This document shows, one piece after another, positions 44,923 to 54,173 of a stretch of DNA of 60,209 nt (position 1 is the first letter of the stretch; each line of letters begins with the position of its first letter). The stretch spans positions 1 through 60,209 of the forward strand of contig JACNLC010000037.1 of assembly GCA_014381725.1 (NCBI GenBank). Direction: 5' to 3'. The DNA comes from Fidelibacterota bacterium. Its GTDB lineage: Bacteria; Fidelibacterota; Marinisomatia; SCGC-AAA003-L08; JACNLC01. Made by a program: the position numbers and the translations under genes. The notes beneath the pieces were generated by a model. It ran no database searches and was not told where the DNA came from. It was given only the letters and a program-made list of their open reading frames with translations.

Positions 44923-46607
44923 TAGTAAGCTTGAGCATTAGCTCCTCTTCTGCTATCTCCGCTACCCATTACCAATTTTCTTTCTGAATCGTAGTAAATA
45001 CAATTTGCTTCTGCTGTACCTCGCATCATATCGATAGTATAACTCCTTGATGAAAGTAAATTGATTGTCTCTTGAGAAAATCCTGCAGATTCTACAAAAA
45101 GCAAATCAGGTAACCACTGATGATGAAACCGAGGTGTTTCAACAGCTTCATCTATATTCATTTCAAAATCTATAACATTTGAAATAATTTGAGCTACTGT
45201 TGTTATAATTTTTGATCCACCTGCTGCACCTACAACCATCAATAATTCTCCATTAAGATTTTCTACAATTGTGGGAGTCATTGAACTTAACATCCTTTTA
45301 TTGGGTTGAATTGAATTTGCTTGATCACCAATCAATCCATAAGTGTTTGGTTGCCCAGGTTTTGATGAAAAATCATCCATTTCATTGTTCAGCAAAAATC
45401 CAGCTCCATCAACTGTTATACCTGAGCCGTACCAACCATTAAGAGTAACAGTAGTACTTACTGCATTCCCCCATTTATCAACAATTGAATAATGTGTAGT
45501 TTCGTCAGATTCTTTAATTATTATAGGGAACTCACCATAACCAATTTCCGAACTATTGGTAGATAAAAGTGTATCAACAGATGTCCATCGAAAATCTGCA
45601 TATGTTTGAGAAATCAAAGTGTCTTGTGAAATTTGAACAAATTTAGGATCACCTAAGAAATATGAGCGATCTGCAAAAGCTCGTTTTTCTGCTTCAACTA
45701 CAAAGTGAATATGTTGAGCGCTATGGAATGGAAACTCTCCAAATTCAACATTTTCAAGTTGATTTAAGATTTGTGCTAAAGCAATTCCACCGGATGAAAC
45801 TGGTGGCATAGAATAAACAGTATAACCTCTATAATCAAACTCTATGGGACTTCGTTCTATAACTGAATAATTTAGCAAATCTTCTGGAGAAATTAAACCG
45901 TCTGTTCTTTTCATGCAATCAAGTATCATTGTGGCAGTTTTGCCTTCGTAAAATTCTCTAAATCCTTTTTTAGAAATCCGCTTCAAAGTTTTCGCTAAAT
46001 CAGGTTGTTTGAAAATATCTCCAAGTTTCCAATCATTCTCGTTTAGAAAAATGTTTCTTGAAATTTCGTCTAAAGCTAAGTAACTCTTGTATCCATTTAA
46101 TGTTAGAACATTCAGATAATCTAATGGAAATCCACTTTTTGCTAATTTTATTGAGGGAGAAACAAGTTCTTTCCATTTTTTACTTCCGTAATTCTCGTGG
46201 ACATAACCAAATCCTGCTACAGATCCTGGAACACCACTTGCCCAAGAAGTCATCCAACTTTTTCCGGGAATAACATTTAAGCTATCATCCAAGAACATAT
46301 CACGATAAGCAAGAGCAGGAGCAGTTTCTCTGAAATCTATAGTAGTAACTGTTCCATCAGCAAATCGGATAACCATAAATCCTCCGCCACCCAAGTTTCC
46401 TGCTCCCGGATGTGTAACTGAAAGAGCAAATCCCACTGCAATTGCAGCATCGATTGCAGTTCCACCATCTTTCAAAATCTCAATACCAACTTCTGTAGCA
46501 TATTGACTTGTAGAAGATACAGCTCCATTCCTGCCGATAGCATCTGGATATTTACTAAAAAGTAAACTAGTAATAACTATAATTATTGTGCTAAATATTT
46601 TCATCAT
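44922..46607 (-). CDS. ggt: Gamma-glutamyltransferase, exported
   Basis: A 561-residue secreted N-terminal nucleophile hydrolase that cleaves gamma-glutamyl bonds such as in glutathione. It has a signal peptide, HPGAGNLGGGGFMVIRF, and FRETAP with the substrate-binding Arg. The autoprocessing site is DETTHYS, with Thr370 as the expected new N-terminal nucleophile. VDGAGFLLNNEMDDF and the GSGDSRRGANAQAY tail complete the small subunit. GAGAG precedes the start. It is transcribed before and overlaps the GH18 gene. It may supply glutamate and cysteinylglycine from extracellular glutathione. Confidence 0.93.
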   Translation of the reverse strand: MMKIFSTIIIVITSLLFSKYPDAIGRNGAVSSTSQYATEVGIEILKDGGTAIDAAIAVGFALSVTHPGAGNLGGGGFMVIRFADGTVTTIDFRETAPALAYRDMFLDDSLNVIPGKSWMTSWASGVPGSVAGFGYVHENYGSKKWKELVSPSIKLAKSGFPLDYLNVLTLNGYKSYLALDEISRNIFLNENDWKLGDIFKQPDLAKTLKRISKKGFREFYEGKTATMILDCMKRTDGLISPEDLLNYSVIERSPIEFDYRGYTVYSMPPVSSGGIALAQILNQLENVEFGEFPFHSAQHIHFVVEAEKRAFADRSYFLGDPKFVQISQDTLISQTYADFRWTSVDTLLSTNSSEIGYGEFPIIIKESDETTHYSIVDKWGNAVSTTVTLNGWYGSGITVDGAGFLLNNEMDDFSSKPGQPNTYGLIGDQANSIQPNKRMLSSMTPTIVENLNGELLMVVGAAGGSKIITTVAQIISNVIDFEMNIDEAVETPRFHHQWLPDLLFVESAGFSQETINLLSSRSYTIDMMRGTAEANCIYYDSERKLVMGSGDSRRGANAQAY

Positions 46608-46687
46608 TCTCTCTAACTTAGAATATTACTATTGATTACAATATGGGATATTATCCCTTTTAGAGCAATTAATCAAAATTGAATTAC

Positions 46688-47758
46688 TTACACATTGAAA
46701 CGAATACTCATTACATCTCCATCTTGAACAATATAATCCTTCCCCTCTAAACGAAACCTACCTTTTTCTTTGAGTATTTTCTCGCTTTCAGTTTCAAGTA
46801 TGTCTTTATAATGAAAGCATTCAGCTCGTATAAACCCGCGCGATAAATCGGTGTGGATAGTTCCAGCAGATTCTTGAGCAGTACTTCCTTTTCTGATAGT
46901 CCAAGCTCTCACTTCATCTTTCCCAACGGTGAAAAAACTGATATATCCTAAAACATCATAAGAAAGTGTTGTTAAACGGTTAGTAGCCGATTCAGAAATT
47001 CCCATATCTTCCATAAACATTGATACACTATCTTTATCATCAAGTTGACATAATTCCATTTCGAATTTACCAGCAAATTCAATTGTAGGATGATTCTCTT
47101 CAAGTACAGTAATTATTTCTTTTGATTTTCCATAATTATCTTCATCAGAATTTAAAATTATCATCATTTGTTTCATTGTCAAGAACTGATATCCTCGAAT
47201 TAATTTTTCTTCGTCTTTTGTTAAATCAAGATGTCTTAAAGGTGTTTCAGAATTTAACTGATTCAAAAGTTTGTTAAATATATTTTGTTCGATAAGTAAT
47301 TCGTTTGTCTTTTTCCCTCTTTGGATAGTGTGATTAATTCGATCAAGTTTACTTTCGACTTGTATCAAATCTGATAACAAAAGTTCATTGATAATCGTTT
47401 CTACATCTGAAATTGGATTTTGAGAATTCCCCATTGAGTCCTCGAAATTACGAATAACAAACGCAAGAACATTTGTATTTTTGATCAACGGGACAGCTGT
47501 ACCAGAGAATAACTCTCCATTTTTTTCTTCTGTTGACAAACCAACAAAATCAATCATTTCTATATTAGCATAAGTTGTTTTTTGGGGTTGATAAATTTTA
47601 GATAATTTATCAACTCTTTCATCTCCTACTTTAACTTGAGATTGATTTGGTTCAACCTTTGTGTTTGCGTAAGCAGTTACTTCACTCTCTGAATTTGTGA
47701 GTGCGTTAAAGATTGTTGTTTTACCTGAGTTTGGAAGTCCAATTAGACCGATTTTCAT
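46688..47758 (-). CDS. YchF-like Obg-family NTPase
   Basis: A 356-residue P-loop NTPase of the YchF type. The Walker A is LPNSGKTTIFNAL, the switch region MIDFVGLS, and the C-terminal TGS domain begins in KDEVRAWTIRKGSTAQ and includes IHTDLSRGFIRAE and GDVMSIRF. Canonical YchF has LPNVGKST and DIAGL at these positions, so this is a divergent YchF or a paralogue. YchF prefers ATP and interacts with ribosomes and stress pathways. GAGGAAATAA precedes the ATG. Confidence 0.88.
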   Translation of the reverse strand: MKIGLIGLPNSGKTTIFNALTNSESEVTAYANTKVEPNQSQVKVGDERVDKLSKIYQPQKTTYANIEMIDFVGLSTEEKNGELFSGTAVPLIKNTNVLAFVIRNFEDSMGNSQNPISDVETIINELLLSDLIQVESKLDRINHTIQRGKKTNELLIEQNIFNKLLNQLNSETPLRHLDLTKDEEKLIRGYQFLTMKQMMIILNSDEDNYGKSKEIITVLEENHPTIEFAGKFEMELCQLDDKDSVSMFMEDMGISESATNRLTTLSYDVLGYISFFTVGKDEVRAWTIRKGSTAQESAGTIHTDLSRGFIRAECFHYKDILETESEKILKEKGRFRLEGKDYIVQDGDVMSIRFNV

Positions 47759-47866
47759 TTATTTCCTCAATTGTATAAATTTAACAAAAATATCGATGGG
47801 AATTTTAGATTGATAATGGTGAACTAAAAAAGGAAATTAAAATTAATGCTTATCAATACTAAACAT

Positions 47867-50800
47867 TCAAGCATCATACAACGGACAAACTAAGTCTCTA
47901 TAATCGCAATATTGACAATGATTTCCTTTACAAGGATCAAACTCTCCTTTTCTAATTGAGTGTGCTATTTCTTCGATTTTCTGTCTAAATAGTGTTAGTT
48001 CTTCATCATTAAATTGTACTGTTACTGCTGGATTTTCGTGTCTTAAAAATAATTGTGTGAGTTCTTCTGGTAGTTCACCAAGAGATTTTCCGTTTTTACT
48101 CTCGGTTTTTTCTTTTTGAGCATACATCGCGTAAATCGCCATTTGCATATCTTTTTTCAATTCTCTTTCTGACTTCTGATATTTAGAAGTTTTGTAATCA
48201 ATTATTTTGATTGCTCCTGAATCGTCCACATCAATTCTATCGCATTTACCAGAAACATCGCAGTTTGATAATGGAAATGAAAACAGTTTCTCGCTAGAAA
48301 ATAAATCTACTTTATTATTTTTCAAATAATCAAAATAATTATCAATCATAGCTTTTGCATCATGTCTATTCTGTTCTTCTTCTTGTTCAAATACATAACC
48401 TCCTGACTCCCAATTCTCATCCAACAATCTGTATAAATCATCTTTTTGAGTGTAACCCTCATTATGGAATATTTCGAGCACTTTATGGACTACATTTCCA
48501 AGTTGAAAATATGGTTTTTGAGATTGACCTGGGATATTATCTATCTCACTAAATTTATATTGCAATGGACAGGTATCATATTTTCTAATCCGTGTCGCAG
48601 ATAATCTCAATTTTTTAGTTGGTAAACTATCAACAGTTCCAATTTTTAGTTTTCCTTCAATTTCTGCTTTAAATGGATTATTATTCCAAACGGGATCTAT
48701 CCCATTTTCTAAAGATTTTAGATTACTTATTGCATCAACGATTTGCTTTGCTATTTCATAATGTTCTAAAGATGTTTCAATGATTAAACGATTTTGAAAT
48801 TCGGCTATAATATCTTCATAAATGTTAGATACACTTTCTCCCATTTTTAATAACTCCTTGTCAACTATTTCTGAGTTTACTTTTTTAACAAAAACTGATT
48901 GCCTTTTTTCAGGTGCTGTTAAATACAATCCCTTTTCAGCTCGAGTAACTGCTACATAAAATATTCTTCGTTCTTCTTCGTAATGAAGTTCTTTGTCAGT
49001 TCTTTCGCCTGCATCCCATTTTCTCCAAGAAACAGGTAAATGATCTGAAGTTTGAGCAGTTTTTGGATATAGTGGAAATCCACCAGATCCCAAATAGGGA
49101 ATAAACACATACGGAAATTCTTTACCTTTGGCCTTGTGGACAGTCATTATTTGAACTGAATTTTTAGTATTACTGAATTGTTCCATATCCAATATTTCTT
49201 CGTTTACATCTAGCATCACATCAAGAAATCGAACAAACATATCCAAAACAGAATGAGAATATCCAATACTAAAATCCTCAACAATTCTCTGTAGTTGGAT
49301 TATACACTGTATATTTTTTACATACTGGATATCTTTGTGGTTGTAATCTCTTAGAATTCTGCTGAATTTCAAAATTTCTCTAAATACAGTTGTGATATTC
49401 CACCCTTTAGATATTTGTTTAAGATGAACTAATTCATCTACAAAGTTTCCTACTTCAACTGGAATGTTAATCTTAGTTTTTGCACACCAATCTAGTAAAG
49501 AATTTTGTTCTTTATACATTTTATATTGTTTTGTAATTTCGGCAGATGTTTCCTTAGAAAACTGCTTTTGCAAAATTCTAACTAATGACAAAGAAGACAA
49601 TCCTGTATCGGTAATAATGTTGAAATAAGCCAATATATCTTTTACATATTTTTGATTATACAATTTGTCAAAATGATAATCAGTAGAAATACGATTTAGT
49701 AATAGTTGATAGGCAATTTTAGAACATTTAGTATGCGTTCTGCACAAAACTGCAATTTTTCCTGGTGATACACCATCCGACAACAACTCCTTAATTTTGT
49801 CTATAACAAAATGTTCCTGTTCCTCTGGTGTACCAATACCCAGAAGTGGCTTTATTCCAGAAGGATATTCAGAGAACAAATCTCCTTTTTCCATTCTTTC
49901 GGGATTTTCAGAAATTATGGAATTTGCAAATTTTAATACTTCAGGAATTGATCTGTAATTTTGCAGTAAATCGGTTCTTTGATATTTTTTATGAGAAGAA
50001 TATGTACTATCAAAATTGTGTACATTTTGGATATTAGCTCCACGAAACGAATAAATACATTGGTCGTCATCTCCAACAACAGTAATGCTATTTTGTGGTT
50101 CAGCAATTTTCTGGATAATACGACTTAATGCAAAATTATTATCTTGAAATTCATCAATAATAATATGTTCAAAACGATTTTGAAGAATTTCTAAAACATC
50201 TTTATCTTTGTTCAATAGTTCCCAAAGATTGGAGATCATATCACCAAAATCAATCTGATTATTTTCTCTTTTCCATTGTTGATATAATGGAAATACATCT
50301 ACTGCATCAGCTAATTTGTAAATTCGATTGATTTCTTTGTCATCTTCAATGTTAGAGATTTCATTCAGACTTTCTTCTTTCAGTTTTTGTAGATCTTTAA
50401 TCCCTAATAAATCATCTCTAAATCTATCAAATACAGTTTTGAAGTATTTTATAGCGTTTATTGGATCTCTTCTTAAATCTGCACTTCTAAGAGTGTCTAA
50501 ATCGTCAAACTTCTCTCGTAATAAAAAGTAAATATCAGAATCGTTCATCACTCTTGGAGATGTGGAATATCCAAGTTTGTCAGTAAATTCTTCTGTTACA
50601 GATTGTGCAAATGAATGAAAATTAGAAGCACATATTTTCTGACCATCAGGACCAATTTCATCTTCGAGTTTATTTTTTAGATGCTCTGCCGCTTTCACTG
50701 TAAATGTTAGTGCAAGAATCTTCTCTGGCTTTGCCCCAATGTCACGGATGAGATGCGCCATCCTACCAACAATAGTTGTAGTCTTCCCCGTTCCAGCACC

Positions 50801-50875
50801 AGCAATCATCAACAAAGGTGCAGGTGGATGATTGATAGCTTCTAATTGTTTTGCGTTGTAATTTGGTTTACTCAT
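47867..50875 (-). CDS. UvrD/Rep-type helicase fused to a PD-(D/E)XK iron-sulfur nuclease
   Basis: A 1,002-residue single-chain helicase-nuclease. The N-terminal superfamily 1A helicase has Walker A IAGAGTGKTTT, Walker B IIIDEFQDNN, GDDDQCIYSFRGA, LLQNYRS, and motifs V and VI MTVHKAKGKEF and VAVTRAEKGLYL. The C-terminal nuclease has the PD-(D/E)XK core GKCDRID and IKIIDYKTSK, and a probable [4Fe-4S] staple of a Cys in YDTCPLQYKF with Cys987-x2-Cys990-x5-Cys997, the AddB/AdnAB pattern. It should resect double-strand breaks. No second AddAB/RecBCD/AdnAB subunit lies nearby, so it may act alone or with an unlinked partner. Confidence 0.9.
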   Translation of the reverse strand: MSKPNYNAKQLEAINHPPAPLLMIAGAGTGKTTTIVGRMAHLIRDIGAKPEKILALTFTVKAAEHLKNKLEDEIGPDGQKICASNFHSFAQSVTEEFTDKLGYSTSPRVMNDSDIYFLLREKFDDLDTLRSADLRRDPINAIKYFKTVFDRFRDDLLGIKDLQKLKEESLNEISNIEDDKEINRIYKLADAVDVFPLYQQWKRENNQIDFGDMISNLWELLNKDKDVLEILQNRFEHIIIDEFQDNNFALSRIIQKIAEPQNSITVVGDDDQCIYSFRGANIQNVHNFDSTYSSHKKYQRTDLLQNYRSIPEVLKFANSIISENPERMEKGDLFSEYPSGIKPLLGIGTPEEQEHFVIDKIKELLSDGVSPGKIAVLCRTHTKCSKIAYQLLLNRISTDYHFDKLYNQKYVKDILAYFNIITDTGLSSLSLVRILQKQFSKETSAEITKQYKMYKEQNSLLDWCAKTKINIPVEVGNFVDELVHLKQISKGWNITTVFREILKFSRILRDYNHKDIQYVKNIQCIIQLQRIVEDFSIGYSHSVLDMFVRFLDVMLDVNEEILDMEQFSNTKNSVQIMTVHKAKGKEFPYVFIPYLGSGGFPLYPKTAQTSDHLPVSWRKWDAGERTDKELHYEEERRIFYVAVTRAEKGLYLTAPEKRQSVFVKKVNSEIVDKELLKMGESVSNIYEDIIAEFQNRLIIETSLEHYEIAKQIVDAISNLKSLENGIDPVWNNNPFKAEIEGKLKIGTVDSLPTKKLRLSATRIRKYDTCPLQYKFSEIDNIPGQSQKPYFQLGNVVHKVLEIFHNEGYTQKDDLYRLLDENWESGGYVFEQEEEQNRHDAKAMIDNYFDYLKNNKVDLFSSEKLFSFPLSNCDVSGKCDRIDVDDSGAIKIIDYKTSKYQKSERELKKDMQMAIYAMYAQKEKTESKNGKSLGELPEELTQLFLRHENPAVTVQFNDEELTLFRQKIEEIAHSIRKGEFDPCKGNHCQYCDYRDLVCPLYDA

Positions 50876-50968
50876 AGATAAAACGCGTTACTTATGAATT
50901 ATAACTGATGATTTATAAAATATACTAACTTAAATAATCCTCCAATTATTTCTCTAATTGGATGTACT

Positions 50969-51418
50969 TCAAGAAGCATTAGGCACAACTAAAACTGGAC
51001 ATTCAGAATGTCTAACAACATATTCAGCTGTTGTACCTAAAATAAATTCTGATAAACTAGGTTTTCCGTTTGTGCCAATTACGATTAAATCTGCATTAAT
51101 AGATTTAGCTGTTTCTATAATTGAAGAAGAAGATTTACCTTCCTTTAGCAAAAAAGCCACTTCAATATCTTCTGCGTGTAACTTATGAATAAGAGTTTTC
51201 ATATCTTCTCGTGCAGAAAGGGCGATTTCCTTAAATTTATCCTGCATTTTTTCTACACTAACACGAAGCATTTCCATCTCGTCCTTATTCATAAATTCTT
51301 CATGAACATTTAATAATGTAATTTTAGAATTAAATTGATGTGCCATTTGTACTGCTTTTTTTACTGCCATTTCTGCTCGTGGACTTAAATCCGTCGGGCA
51401 AAGTATATTATTAAACAT
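50969..51418 (-). CDS. uspA: Universal stress protein, ATP-binding type
   Basis: A 149-residue UspA-family protein. ILCPTDLSPRAEMAVKKA starts the fold, and the ATP-binding motif G-x2-G-x9-G(T) is present in VIGTNGKPSLSEFILGTTAEYV, followed by the strand CPVLVV. A strong AGGAGG precedes the ATG, and it begins 11 bases after the nhaD stop, so it is probably co-transcribed with the antiporter. A regulatory role for that transporter is possible, by analogy with TeaD and TeaABC, but not shown. Confidence 0.93.
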   Translation of the reverse strand: MFNNILCPTDLSPRAEMAVKKAVQMAHQFNSKITLLNVHEEFMNKDEMEMLRVSVEKMQDKFKEIALSAREDMKTLIHKLHAEDIEVAFLLKEGKSSSSIIETAKSINADLIVIGTNGKPSLSEFILGTTAEYVVRHSECPVLVVPNAS

Positions 51419-51429
51419 TTGTGAACCTC

Positions 51430-52842
51430 CTAAAAGAATATCAAACTAACTACAACAAATATCGGGATTAAAATAGCAACCGACCAAGCCATATATCCAA
51501 AGAAACTTGGCATTTTTATATCATTTTCTTCAGATATTGATTTTACCATAAAATTCGGTGCATTTCCAATATAAGTATTTGCACCCATAAAAACAGCTCC
51601 CATAGAAATAGCAAGCAATGTAGAACTCAATGTCGTCATCAGAGTTTCTGCATTTCCGCCGGCTGTATTAAAGAAAACTAGATAAGTTGGTGCATTGTCC
51701 AAGAAGCTAGAGAGTATGCCAGTTAACCAAAAATACATCATATCAATCGGATTTCCATTTCCATCTGTAACTGCTCCAACAACGCTTTTCAACGCTCCGT
51801 GAGTTCCTGCTTTCAGAATAGCAATCGCCGGGATGATGGTTATAAATATCCCTGCAAATAATTTAGCAACCTCTAAAATCGGAAACCAAGTATATCCGTT
51901 AGCTTTTCGGATTTCTAATTTTGTAATCTTCCAACTCAAAACTGTTAAACAAAGAAGCAATAAATCTCTTAAAATATTTTGTAATTCGAGATGAATTCCC
52001 ATTATAGAATATCCAAATTGCGGGTGCCAAAAACCACTCATCAAAACCGATGCAACTACACCAATGAGTAGAACGAAATTTATACTTCCTTCTATTCCAA
52101 ATTTTTCTCCGTTAGTATTATCAGGATAATTTGTTTCTTTTTTGTAGTAGAATGAGTCCAATACAAAAAATACAACCAACAAAATTGCTACTGTAAATAA
52201 CATCGGGACCAACATCGCTTTGGTTGTCCAAAAGAAATTGACTCCGTGCAAAAATCCTAGAAATAATGGAGGGTCTCCAAGTGGAGTTAATGAACCTCCG
52301 ATGTTTGCTACCAAAAATATGAAAAAGATGACTACATGCACATTGTGTTTACGCCATTTATTAGCACGAATTAATGGTCTAATAAGTAACATCGCTGCTC
52401 CGGTTGTACCCATCCACGATGCTAAAGCAGTACCAATTATCAAAATAATCAAATTGACTTTTGGAGAACCAACAAGTGAACCTTTTAATCTAATCCCACC
52501 CGAAACTGTAAAAAGTGCTAAAAGTAAAATGATGAAAGGGACATATTCGAGTAACATCACATGCAAAAATTCATAAGCAGTATCGTGTGAACCTTTCCAC
52601 ATCCAAAATGGAATAAGAAACATCAAAGCCCAAAATGCAGATATCTTACCAAAATTATGATGCCAAAATTGTGGAGCTAATAATGGTAATACCGCGATAG
52701 ATAATAAAATTCCCACAAACGGTATTATGCTGAAAAGAGGTAATTCATTGCCAAGATGATGTTCTCCTCCACTCGAAGCGAACATAAAACTTGGTAGCAT
52801 AATTACCATTAGTGGAATTAGTTTTAAAATATTTTTTCTCAT
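51430..52842 (-). CDS. nhaD: NhaD-type Na+/H+ antiporter
   Basis: A 470-residue polytopic transporter of the NhaD/ArsB ion-transporter superfamily, with about 12-13 hydrophobic segments. The N-terminus carries a His-rich loop (SSGGEHHLG). Conserved segments include TTGAAMLLIRPLI, NIGGSLTPLGDPPLFLGFLHG, SFLDNAPTYLVFF, and MGANTYIGNAPNFMVKSI, which are typical of NhaD. It should expel sodium in exchange for protons. AAGGA precedes the ATG. It is followed by uspA on minus and divergent from nqrM. Confidence 0.93.
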   Translation of the reverse strand: MRKNILKLIPLMVIMLPSFMFASSGGEHHLGNELPLFSIIPFVGILLSIAVLPLLAPQFWHHNFGKISAFWALMFLIPFWMWKGSHDTAYEFLHVMLLEYVPFIILLLALFTVSGGIRLKGSLVGSPKVNLIILIIGTALASWMGTTGAAMLLIRPLIRANKWRKHNVHVVIFFIFLVANIGGSLTPLGDPPLFLGFLHGVNFFWTTKAMLVPMLFTVAILLVVFFVLDSFYYKKETNYPDNTNGEKFGIEGSINFVLLIGVVASVLMSGFWHPQFGYSIMGIHLELQNILRDLLLLCLTVLSWKITKLEIRKANGYTWFPILEVAKLFAGIFITIIPAIAILKAGTHGALKSVVGAVTDGNGNPIDMMYFWLTGILSSFLDNAPTYLVFFNTAGGNAETLMTTLSSTLLAISMGAVFMGANTYIGNAPNFMVKSISEENDIKMPSFFGYMAWSVAILIPIFVVVSLIFF

Positions 52843-52895
52843 TTTTATTTGTCCTTACTTTTGTTTACTTATTTATTTATAAATTTATACACATT

Positions 52896-53066
52896 ATGAT
52901 AACAGTATTATTAACACTTGGCGTAGTAGGATTGGCAATTTTGTTGTTGAGCATTGGTACTTTAGTGTCAAATAAACAACTGAATACTTCTTGCAGTAAT
53001 ACAGGTGCTGATTGCTCCTGTAAATCCGATGAAACCAAAAAATGTGAAAATAAGCTCAATACTTGA
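52896..53066 (+). CDS. nqrM: NqrM-like Na+-NQR maturation protein
   Basis: A 56-residue protein: one N-terminal transmembrane helix (VLLTLGVVGLAILLLSIGTLV) then a Cys-rich tail, C-x6-C-x-C-x7-C. NqrM of other bacteria, also a short membrane protein with four Cys and a central C-x-C, delivers iron to the Fe centre between NqrD and NqrE. Here it lies between nhaD and the NQR operon, on the opposite strand from both. ATG 52896 is chosen because it starts the helix; the frame is open to 52812 but the extension overlaps nhaD. Spacing of Cys differs from Vibrio NqrM, so identity is by features and location. Confidence 0.72.
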   Translation: MITVLLTLGVVGLAILLLSIGTLVSNKQLNTSCSNTGADCSCKSDETKKCENKLNT

Positions 53067-53105
53067 CGCTGGATATTGGGTTCTTGGTACTTTATTTTGA
53101 AACAT

Positions 53106-54173
53106 TTATTTTTTCAAGAATTTACCGAATCCAGAACTTTGGAAGATACTAAAACTATCCTCTTCATCAAGTTCTACAATTGAGCATTCAGTATTCTCTA
53201 GTGACTCAATAAATTTCATTCCTTTTTCTTTTCCCATTACCATAAGTGCTGTTGCGTAAGCATCTGCTGTTATACAATCATCTGATAAAATCGTTACACT
53301 AACCACATTATTTTCTACCGGATATCCAGTTTTGGGGTCAATTGTATGAGAATATCTTTTTCCATCAAATTCAAAGAAATTGCGGTAATCACCAGAAGTT
53401 GCCATTGCTTTTGTATTAAAATGCACAACATCCAATATTTTCTGATTAGGTAAATGTTCACTCGATGGATACTCAATCCCAATCCGCCATTGTTCTTCAT
53501 TTGCATTTTCTCCAGTACACCGGACTTCTCCTCCAATTTCCACCATTACATTTTTATAAAACAATGACTGTAATAAATCTACAACAGAATCAACGCCATA
53601 TCCTTTAGCGATTGCACTTAAATCCACTTCTAGATTTGGTTCAGATTTTACGATTTCATTATTTCCCAATATTTGCAATTTATCTGAACCAATTTCAGAT
53701 AACAAGCTAGATATTCTATCATCTTTAGGTGGAATTAACCGTGCTCGCTGATTTCCAAATCCCCACAACTTTACCAACGGATGAACAGTTACATCAAAAG
53801 CTCCATCGGTTAAATTATAGATTTCTAAACTCTTTTGCAAAACTTGATAAAAACCACTTGAGACTTTTATATCTTTCTTCGATTTCATTTTATTGAATCG
53901 AGATATTTCACTCGTTGGAATATAGGTGGACATCTGCTGATTTATAACATCAAGAACTGAATCTACTTTTGCTTGAACTTCTTCAATTTGATTTTCTGAC
54001 AAAGAAACTCCAGATAGACGAATGGAATAAGTAGTTCCCATTGTTTTACCAATAATAACTGTTTCTTCTGGAATGGACTTACACACAAAAAACATTAATA
54101 ATCCAATAAGAAGAAAGCCCATCTGTAGCAATCGAACCTTAGACAAATTTAATTGGATCAAATTAAATTTCAT
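53106..54173 (-). CDS. apbE: ApbE flavin transferase, membrane-anchored
   Basis: A 355-residue FMN transferase that attaches FMN covalently to Thr of NqrB and NqrC. TMGTTYSIRLSG, IAKGYGVDSVVDLL, VMVEIGGEVRCTG and the C-terminal KRYSHTIDPKTGYPVENN and ITADAYATALMVMG are family motifs. An N-terminal hydrophobic stretch ending in LMFFVC suggests a lipoprotein or membrane anchor, as in other ApbE proteins. The start overlaps the nqrF stop as TAATG. It is the last gene of the NQR operon, which fits its role. Confidence 0.95.
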   Translation of the reverse strand: MKFNLIQLNLSKVRLLQMGFLLIGLLMFFVCKSIPEETVIIGKTMGTTYSIRLSGVSLSENQIEEVQAKVDSVLDVINQQMSTYIPTSEISRFNKMKSKKDIKVSSGFYQVLQKSLEIYNLTDGAFDVTVHPLVKLWGFGNQRARLIPPKDDRISSLLSEIGSDKLQILGNNEIVKSEPNLEVDLSAIAKGYGVDSVVDLLQSLFYKNVMVEIGGEVRCTGENANEEQWRIGIEYPSSEHLPNQKILDVVHFNTKAMATSGDYRNFFEFDGKRYSHTIDPKTGYPVENNVVSVTILSDDCITADAYATALMVMGKEKGMKFIESLENTECSIVELDEEDSFSIFQSSGFGKFLKK

